Program-made: the position numbers and the translations under genes
Shown: in pieces, positions 58,695-64,000 of the stretch
Layout: each line of letters starts with the position of its first letter
Numbering within the stretch: the stretch's first letter is position 1
Notes under the pieces: generated by a model
Told to the model about the DNA's origin: nothing
Databases searched by the model: none
What the model saw: only the letters and a program-made list of their open reading frames with translations
NCBI RefSeq assembly: GCF_003263515.1
Contig: NZ_JYDE01000014.1
Location: 1-64,000 of the forward strand
DNA from: Rahnella inusitata
Lineage (GTDB): Bacteria; Pseudomonadota; Gammaproteobacteria; Enterobacterales; Enterobacteriaceae
Direction of reading: 5' to 3'
DNA: 64,000 bases

Positions 58695-59249
58695 ATGACC
58701 ATCAAAGGGCTTGAACAGGCGATCAGTAATCTGAACAACATCAGTAAGACCGCCGTTCCCCGCGCCTCGGCGCAGGCCGTGAACCGGGTGGCGGGGCGGG
58801 CGATCAGCCGGAGCAGTTCGTCGGTATCGAAGGAAACGAAGGTGCCGAGAAAGCTGGTCATGCAGCGCGCAAAGCTGAAAAAGGCCACGATGAACCGGCC
58901 TGTCGCCACGTTAAAAATCAATCGGGGCAACTTGCCCGCCATCAAGCTCGGGGCCGCGCAAATGCGTATCTCCCGGCGTAAGGGCAACGTGCGCGGGCAG
59001 GGCAGCGTGCTGAAAATCGGGCGGTTCACGTTCCGCGACGCCTTTATTCAGCAGCTTGCCAACGGACGCTGGCACGTTCTCCAGCGCTCGGGGAAAAGCC
59101 GGTACCCGATTGACGTGGTGAAAATCCCCCTGACGACGCCGCTGACCAACGCCTATACGGTGGAAACAAACCGCCTGATGCAAAGCGATATGCCCAAAGA
59201 GATGGCGGCGGCCCTGAAAAATCAACTGAGGCTGATCGTTAAACGATGA
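58695..59249 (+). CDS. Minor tail protein Z (GpZ family)
   Basis: A 184-residue basic protein (LEQAISNLNNISKTAVPRASAQAV in part) typical of the prophage minor tail protein Z family, important for tail-DNA positioning and completion. It overlaps the gpU gene by 4 bp. Confidence 0.87.
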   Translation: MTIKGLEQAISNLNNISKTAVPRASAQAVNRVAGRAISRSSSSVSKETKVPRKLVMQRAKLKKATMNRPVATLKINRGNLPAIKLGAAQMRISRRKGNVRGQGSVLKIGRFTFRDAFIQQLANGRWHVLQRSGKSRYPIDVVKIPLTTPLTNAYTVETNRLMQSDMPKEMAAALKNQLRLIVKR

Positions 59250-59650
59250 TAAAGCACCCGAAAATCCGCAACGCCGTGCTGGACGCGCTCAAGCTTTCGG
59301 TGACCGCCCCCTCCGTGACCTGGTATGACGGTCGCCCGAGCTTTTTGACCGCCGAAGACCTGCCCGCCGTCGCCGTCTATCTTTCGGGCGCTGAACCTAC
59401 CGGGGAAACCCTCGATGAAGACGAATGGCGGGCAACGCTTCACGTCGAGGTTTTTCTCAAGGCGGTGAGCCCCGACACCGAGCTCGACCGGTGGATGGAG
59501 CAGCATATTTATCCGGTGGTAGGCGACATCCCGGCACTTTCAGACCTTATCGAAAACATCACGCCGGAGGGCTACGACTACCAGCGTGATGATGAAATGT
59601 CGACGTGGGGATCTGCTGACCTGCGTTACACCCTGACTTACTTAATGTGA
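59246..59650 (+). CDS. Tail terminator protein U
   Basis: A 134-residue protein with strong similarity to lambda gpU ([51 protein letters not shown]). It caps the tail tube at its final length and joins it to the head. Confidence 0.93.
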   Translation: MIKHPKIRNAVLDALKLSVTAPSVTWYDGRPSFLTAEDLPAVAVYLSGAEPTGETLDEDEWRATLHVEVFLKAVSPDTELDRWMEQHIYPVVGDIPALSDLIENITPEGYDYQRDDEMSTWGSADLRYTLTYLM

Positions 59651-59657
59651 GGAATCT

Positions 59658-60395
59658 ATGACCACACAACTCGAACCGACCAAAGGCGCGGGCACCACGC
59701 TTTGGATTTACACCGGCAGCGGCGATCCCTATGCCAATCCGTTATCGGATCAGGACTGGACGCGGCTGGCAAAAATCAAGGAGCTGACGCCGGGTGAAAT
59801 GACGGCGGAATCCTACGATGACACCTATCTCGATGACGCCGACGCCGACTGGAACGGCACCGCGCAGGGGGCTAAATCGTCGGGTGACACCTCCTTTACG
59901 CTGGCCTGGAAGCCGGGCGAAAGCGGCCAGCAGGATCTGGTTAACTGGTTCTACGACGGCGTGGTGCGTGGGTACAAAATCCGTTACCCCAACACCGCCG
60001 TGGACGTTTTCCGGGGCTGGATCAGCAGCCTGGGCAAAGCGGTACCGGTAAAAGAGGTGATCACCCGCACGGTGAAAATCACCAACACCGGCAAGCCGGC
60101 GCTGGCGGAGAGCAATCAGGCCGCCGCGGTTCCGGTCTCGGGCGTCACCGTCACCCCGTCCGCCGCGAGCGTCGTGGTCGGGCAGAACAGCGTCATCGGC
60201 GTCACGGTCTTGCCTGACGGCGCGACCAACGGTTCTTTCAGCGCGGCGTCATCTGACCCTTCCGTTGCCACCATCACCGTCTCCGGCAAAAACGTGACGG
60301 CCAAAGGCGTCAAAGCGGGCACGGCGCAAATCATCATCATGACCAATGAGGGTCAGAAAGTGGCCATCTGTAACCTGACCGTCACGGCGGCCTAA
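59658..60395 (+). CDS. Major tail tube protein V with C-terminal Ig-like domain
   Basis: A 245-residue homologue of lambda gpV. The tube domain ([43 protein letters not shown]) is followed from about residue 160 by a Big_2-type Ig-like domain ([19 protein letters not shown]) exposed on the tail surface. Family members use this domain for weak surface binding. Confidence 0.93.
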   Translation: MTTQLEPTKGAGTTLWIYTGSGDPYANPLSDQDWTRLAKIKELTPGEMTAESYDDTYLDDADADWNGTAQGAKSSGDTSFTLAWKPGESGQQDLVNWFYDGVVRGYKIRYPNTAVDVFRGWISSLGKAVPVKEVITRTVKITNTGKPALAESNQAAAVPVSGVTVTPSAASVVVGQNSVIGVTVLPDGATNGSFSAASSDPSVATITVSGKNVTAKGVKAGTAQIIIMTNEGQKVAICNLTVTAA

Positions 60396-60405
60396 CGGAG
60401 CGAGC

Positions 60406-60813
60406 ATGTTTTTAAAGTCTGAACTGTTTGAGTTTAACGGGGCGAAAACCACGCTGTATGAGCTCTCGGCGCTGCAGCGCGTTGAGTTGCTGCACTATCT
60501 GGCGGCGCAGGAAAAGGCCCTGCCGAAAGATGAGCCTGATGATCAGACTCTGACGTCCGCGCTGGTCGAGCTCAATATCCGCGTCGGCGCGATGATCATT
60601 GCCATGTCGCTCTGGCACAGTGAGTCACCAAAGCCGGATATTCACGATCTGCAGCAGCAGGTCATGAGCACCTGGCCGGTCGAGGCCATCGGCAAAGCGG
60701 ATACGCAGGTCAAAATCCTGTCCGGCATGCTGAACCCGGAGCAGGGCGAGGTCACCACGGAAGCTGCGCCCTCAGAGTCCGTCGCTGAAGAGGAGACGGC
60801 GGAAAAGCGCTAA
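60406..60813 (+). CDS. Tail assembly chaperone G
   Basis: A 135-residue protein equivalent to lambda gpG. It binds the tape measure protein during tail assembly. A GGAAAAG sequence at 60801-60807, just before the stop, probably lets some ribosomes shift by -1 into the T frame, giving a G-T fusion of about 247 residues. Confidence 0.87.
   Translation: MFLKSELFEFNGAKTTLYELSALQRVELLHYLAAQEKALPKDEPDDQTLTSALVELNIRVGAMIIAMSLWHSESPKPDIHDLQQQVMSTWPVEAIGKADTQVKILSGMLNPEQGEVTTEAAPSESVAEEETAEKR
60801..60807 (+). other. Putative -1 ribosomal frameshift site (G to GT)
   Basis: The heptamer G-GAA-AAG lies two codons before the G stop. Shift to G-frame minus one gives GGA-AAA and continues in an open T frame with no stop from here to 61148. 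Lambda uses GGGAAAG at the same place. The A-site AAG to AAA slip is retained; the P-site is non-standard. Confidence 0.6.
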
Positions 60814-60833
60814 CCCGTGAAAAGGGCTTTGTT

Positions 60834-61148
60834 ATGCAGCTGGCGCGCGAGTTGAGACGACCCAACTGGCGCACCATGCTTTCAAACATGTCCTCCAGCG
60901 AGCTCGAGGAGTGGCATCAGTTCTATCAGACCCATTACTTCGAAGAGGCGTTACTTGATGCCCACTTTGCCTCGCTTAGCCTCCATATTTTATCGCTGGT
61001 GTGCGGGGAAACAGAACTGACCGCGGGCCATTTTAGCCTGCTTAAACCCAAGGTCGTGGAAGAAAATCACGAACCTGATGATGAACAACTAATGGCGATC
61101 GCAGAAAGCCTGCCAGGAGGAGTGCGCTATGGCCCAGCCAGTGGGTGA
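60834..61148 (+). CDS. Tail assembly chaperone T part (expressed as G-T fusion)
   Basis: The frame encodes 104 residues from its first ATG (MQLARELRRPNWRTMLSNMSS). In lambda, T is made only as the C-terminal part of the frameshift product gpGT. The frame stays open upstream to the slippery site at 60801. An AAGGG upstream of the ATG could allow separate initiation. It overlaps the tape measure start by 20 bp. Confidence 0.8.
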   Translation: MQLARELRRPNWRTMLSNMSSSELEEWHQFYQTHYFEEALLDAHFASLSLHILSLVCGETELTAGHFSLLKPKVVEENHEPDDEQLMAIAESLPGGVRYGPASG

Positions 61149-63816
61149 TCTGGTCGTTAATCTTGACGTTGACGCCGCGAAATTCAATGAACAGCTCGGC
61201 TACGTGCGTAAGCAGTTCACCGGGCTGAGCGCCGCCGCCGTTGAGACGTCCGCACAGGTTCAGCAGTCCTTCTCCCGTCAGGAACTGGTGGCAAAACGGG
61301 TGGGGATATCCGTGGGGCAGTACAACAACGCCCTGCGCAACCTCCCCGCACAGTTTACCGATATCGCGACCCAGCTCGCCGGTGGGCAAAGCCCCTTCCT
61401 TATCATGCTCCAGCAGGGCGGGCAGGTTAAAGACTCCTTCGGCGGCGTATCGAACCTCTTCCGGGCGATTCAGGCCGCGCTCTTTGGCGTCAGTGATTCG
61501 GCTGAAAAGTCTGAAGATTCGTTATCTGAGAATGCCAATGCGCTGGCGGAGAACGCCGAAAATCTGGGGAAGGTGCGTGGCCTGCTCACGCCGGCTACCC
61601 TGGGCTTTGTGGCGCTGGCCGTTGCCGTGGTGGCCGTGGCCTATTCGTTTGTAAAGGGTCAGGGGGTGCTCAGCGAATTTAACAAATCGCTGGTGATGAC
61701 CGGTGACCGCTCGGGGCAAACTGCCAACAACCTGCTGGTAATGGCCGAGGCGATTGCGCAGGGCGGCAACTCCTTTACCGCCGGTACCGCGGCGCTCAAT
61801 GCGTTAGTCAAAGCGGGGGCCAACCTCGGGGAAAACTTCCTGGGCGTGGCCACCTCCATTTCTACCCTGTCCGACGCCACCGGCACCAAAGTAGAAGATT
61901 TGGCGGCGGCGTTTGGCCGCATTACCTCGGATCCGCAAAGCGGGCTGCGGGCGATGGCCGAGCAATATGGTCACGTTACCGCCCAGCAGCTGGACTACGT
62001 GAAAAGCCTGCAGGACTCAGGCAAGTACACCGAGGCGCTTAACTACGCCAACACCGCCGCCGCCGCCGGCTTCAAGGACATGGCCGGGAACATTAAAGAG
62101 AACATGGGCGCGCTGGAGACCGCGGCGGATTACGTCGGCGACTCTTTTAAATCCATGTGGAACCGCCTGCTGGATATTGGCCGGGCGGACTCACTTCAGA
62201 AACAGCTCGCGGACGCCACGGACAGGCTGTATGAGCTGGACAAAGGGCTGAGAAACACTGCCGCGCAGGGGCAGCAGCGGTTTGGGCTGGAAACCGCCCG
62301 TGACCAGGCACGCCAGATGGTTTCCTCACTGACCGAGCAGCTTCACGCCGAGCAGCGAAAAACCGACGAAAAACAGAAACAGTCAAACCTTGAGCGCAGC
62401 TCGCTTCAGAATCAGCAGCACTTCCAGTCGATTTCTGACGCGGGCCAGAGCAAGGAAGAGCAAAGAACGCAGGAGTACCAGCGTCTAAATCAGTACATCG
62501 CCGAACGCCGCCGGCTTAATCAGGCGCTGAGCGACGATGAAATTGCCCAGATTAAAAAGGGTATTGAAGAGAAATATAAAGATCCGAAAACGCCCAAAGC
62601 GAAGGCGATCACCACCTCAGCGGGGGACAAGGCGACGGATAATGCGCAGGGTGAGCTGATGACCCTGCAGGCCCAGCTCAAAGTCCTGCAGCAGCACACC
62701 AGCGTGAACGACGTTATCAGCCAGCAGCGCAAAGACCTGTGGCAGACGGAGAATCAGTACACGGTGCTGGAGCAGGCGGCCAGCACCCGCCAGCTGTCCG
62801 TGCAGGAAAAGTCCCTGCTGGCGCATAAAGAAGAAACGCTGGAGTACAAACGGCAGCTGGCGGCGATAGGGGATAAAGTCGCGGCCCAGCAGCGCCTGAA
62901 TGCGCTCTCCGATCAGGCGGATAAGTTTGCGCTGCAGCAGTCGGCAAAGCGCGCTGCGCTGGATGCTCAGGCGGATGGCGTTTCATCAAAACAGGCGGAA
63001 AGAGCCGCGACGCTGCAGCGTCTGCAGGAAACCTATGCATTCAATCCGGACGCTCAGAAACGGGTATTGCAGGAGCAGCAGGCAACGTATGCGGCAGAGG
63101 ACGCGCTGCGTTCGAACTGGGTGGCGGGCGCGAAACAGGGCTGGGCCGAATACGCCGAATCTGCAACCGATGTGTTCACTTCGGTGCAACAGGTGGCGCA
63201 GGCGGGATTCAACGGCCTTGCTGACAGCCTGACAAGCCTGACGACCACCGGTAAAGCCAGCTTTAAAGAGTTTGGTGTCTCTATTTTAAAAATGATTAGT
63301 CAGGTCATCAGCCGGTTAATTGTTGCATATACAATTCAATCTGCTATGGGATGGATAAGTGCAGGAAGTGTCAAATCATCCTCAAACACATCTTTCTCAT
63401 CGGGAGCCTACAATAATTTGCAGTTGGCTTATAACGGCGGCTATATCCGCGAGTTCGACGTGGGCGGCTACACCGGGCGCGGTGGTAAATATGAGCCCAA
63501 AGGCATCGTTCACGGCGGGGAGTTCGTTTTCACCAAGGAGGCGACCAGCCGCTTGGGCGTGGCTAATCTTTATCGCCTGATGAAGGGGTATGCATCGGGC
63601 GGCTATGTTGGTAACTCAGGTTTAGGTGAGGGTAGGTTTGGTTCTGCCGGCATTAGCGTTTATGCTCCCGTTACCATTGAAGGACAGTCTTCCAACAGTG
63701 CAAGTATCAGTGAAACGACAAGCACAGCGAAACAAGTGCAAGGCATAGTCCAGCAGACAATATCGGATAGACTAAAGAAAGAAATGGCACCGGGTGGGGT
63801 TTTGTATAAAAGGTAA
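61129..63816 (+). CDS. Tape measure protein (lambda gpH type)
   Basis: The 895-residue protein determines tail length. It has an N-terminal MAQPVGDLVVNLDVDAAKFNEQL, a phage-tail tape-measure core with FTDIATQLAGGQSPFLIMLQQGG, two or three hydrophobic segments (LGFVALAVAVVAVAYSF), and long coiled-coil helices rich in Q, K and A (about residues 350-670). From about 63,290 the DNA becomes AT-richer, and the last roughly 170 residues resemble another phage lineage, ending APGGVLYKR. It is chaperoned by G and GT. Confidence 0.92.
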   Translation: MAQPVGDLVVNLDVDAAKFNEQLGYVRKQFTGLSAAAVETSAQVQQSFSRQELVAKRVGISVGQYNNALRNLPAQFTDIATQLAGGQSPFLIMLQQGGQVKDSFGGVSNLFRAIQAALFGVSDSAEKSEDSLSENANALAENAENLGKVRGLLTPATLGFVALAVAVVAVAYSFVKGQGVLSEFNKSLVMTGDRSGQTANNLLVMAEAIAQGGNSFTAGTAALNALVKAGANLGENFLGVATSISTLSDATGTKVEDLAAAFGRITSDPQSGLRAMAEQYGHVTAQQLDYVKSLQDSGKYTEALNYANTAAAAGFKDMAGNIKENMGALETAADYVGDSFKSMWNRLLDIGRADSLQKQLADATDRLYELDKGLRNTAAQGQQRFGLETARDQARQMVSSLTEQLHAEQRKTDEKQKQSNLERSSLQNQQHFQSISDAGQSKEEQRTQEYQRLNQYIAERRRLNQALSDDEIAQIKKGIEEKYKDPKTPKAKAITTSAGDKATDNAQGELMTLQAQLKVLQQHTSVNDVISQQRKDLWQTENQYTVLEQAASTRQLSVQEKSLLAHKEETLEYKRQLAAIGDKVAAQQRLNALSDQADKFALQQSAKRAALDAQADGVSSKQAERAATLQRLQETYAFNPDAQKRVLQEQQATYAAEDALRSNWVAGAKQGWAEYAESATDVFTSVQQVAQAGFNGLADSLTSLTTTGKASFKEFGVSILKMISQVISRLIVAYTIQSAMGWISAGSVKSSSNTSFSSGAYNNLQLAYNGGYIREFDVGGYTGRGGKYEPKGIVHGGEFVFTKEATSRLGVANLYRLMKGYASGGYVGNSGLGEGRFGSAGISVYAPVTIEGQSSNSASISETTSTAKQVQGIVQQTISDRLKKEMAPGGVLYKR

Positions 63817-63900
63817 TTAGATTGGGGATTTTTTTCGCTGACAGATGATATACTTTAAGACATTTGCGACGCACTATAAAAAATGACTTTAGGATATTAT

Positions 63901-64000
63901 ATGAAAAAAATCATTCCCCTATCTATTATTTTACTATCTGGATGTATGAGTAGCGTCCAAGATGCGCGTGAATATAATGGTCAGGATAGCAGTTATCATT
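63901..64000 (+). CDS. Prophage lipoprotein, N-terminal part (cut by window end)
   Basis: ATG 63901 follows AGGATATTAT. The visible 33 residues begin MKKIIPLSIILLSGCMSS, a lipoprotein signal with lipobox LSGC (Cys15). It lies in AT-rich DNA after the tape measure gene, a moron position. Cor-like superinfection exclusion lipoproteins are found in similar settings, but the visible part is too short to decide. Confidence 0.7.
   Translation, partial: MKKIIPLSIILLSGCMSSVQDAREYNGQDSSYH

Overview
The window is a bacterial chromosome segment (about 1-36,840) followed by the left and central part of an integrated lambda-like prophage (about 36,900 to beyond 64,000). Host gene content points to an enterobacterium: gabTD, lldD, mntP, kup, a yqjH/yqjI-type pair, a guanidine-II riboswitch with gdx, Fur and ARG boxes. 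The mix, including a giant cyclic beta-glucan synthase, fits a Yersiniaceae member such as Rahnella, Ewingella or Rouxiella. That genus-level guess is inference only.

Host part. Positions 1-890 hold a gene-free, AT-rich field of decayed 8-bp repeats ending in perfect octamer arrays. Then come a MocR-type regulator divergent from gabT-gabD (GABA catabolism) and a stand-alone YopT/AvrPphB-like cysteine protease in AT-rich DNA. An iron block follows: a TonB heme-type receptor with a Fur box, a TetR regulator with a palindromic operator, and a siderophore-interacting reductase coupled to a PadR repressor. Next are a ParD-like/methionine aminopeptidase operon, an MxKDx repeat protein, a molybdopterin oxidoreductase/cytochrome b pair divergent from a two-component system, gdx under a guanidine-II riboswitch, a HipA/HipB-like pair in reversed order, an SDR, the 2844-residue glucan synthase, lldD, mntP, a secreted Ig/lectin-like protein, kup, a lipoprotein, and an amino-acid ABC binding protein plus permease preceded by two ARG boxes.

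Prophage. Order is int-xis-leftward early genes-P_L region-cI-cro-CII/YmfL-like-replication-methylases-DUF968-Q-morons-holin-endolysin-Rz/Rz1-cos-terS-terL-W-portal-protease/capsid fusion-head/tail genes (Z, U, V, G, T)-tape measure-lipoprotein. The right end and attR lie outside the window. A conserved 17-bp operator occurs at both P_L and P_R. No N-like antiterminator is visible. Instead, the roughly 780-nt leader of the leftward operon carries a C4/P4-CI-like three-way-junction RNA, a complementary upstream segment, a long inverted repeat, a terminator and a second perfect stem-loop. This looks like RNA-based attenuation.

The most interesting candidates are this leader RNA system, the orphan YopT-like protease, the octamer-repeat field, the tandem paralogous moron genes with duplicated promoters, and several small genes (40466-40540, 43089-43265, 47147-47305) that simple ORF calling misses.
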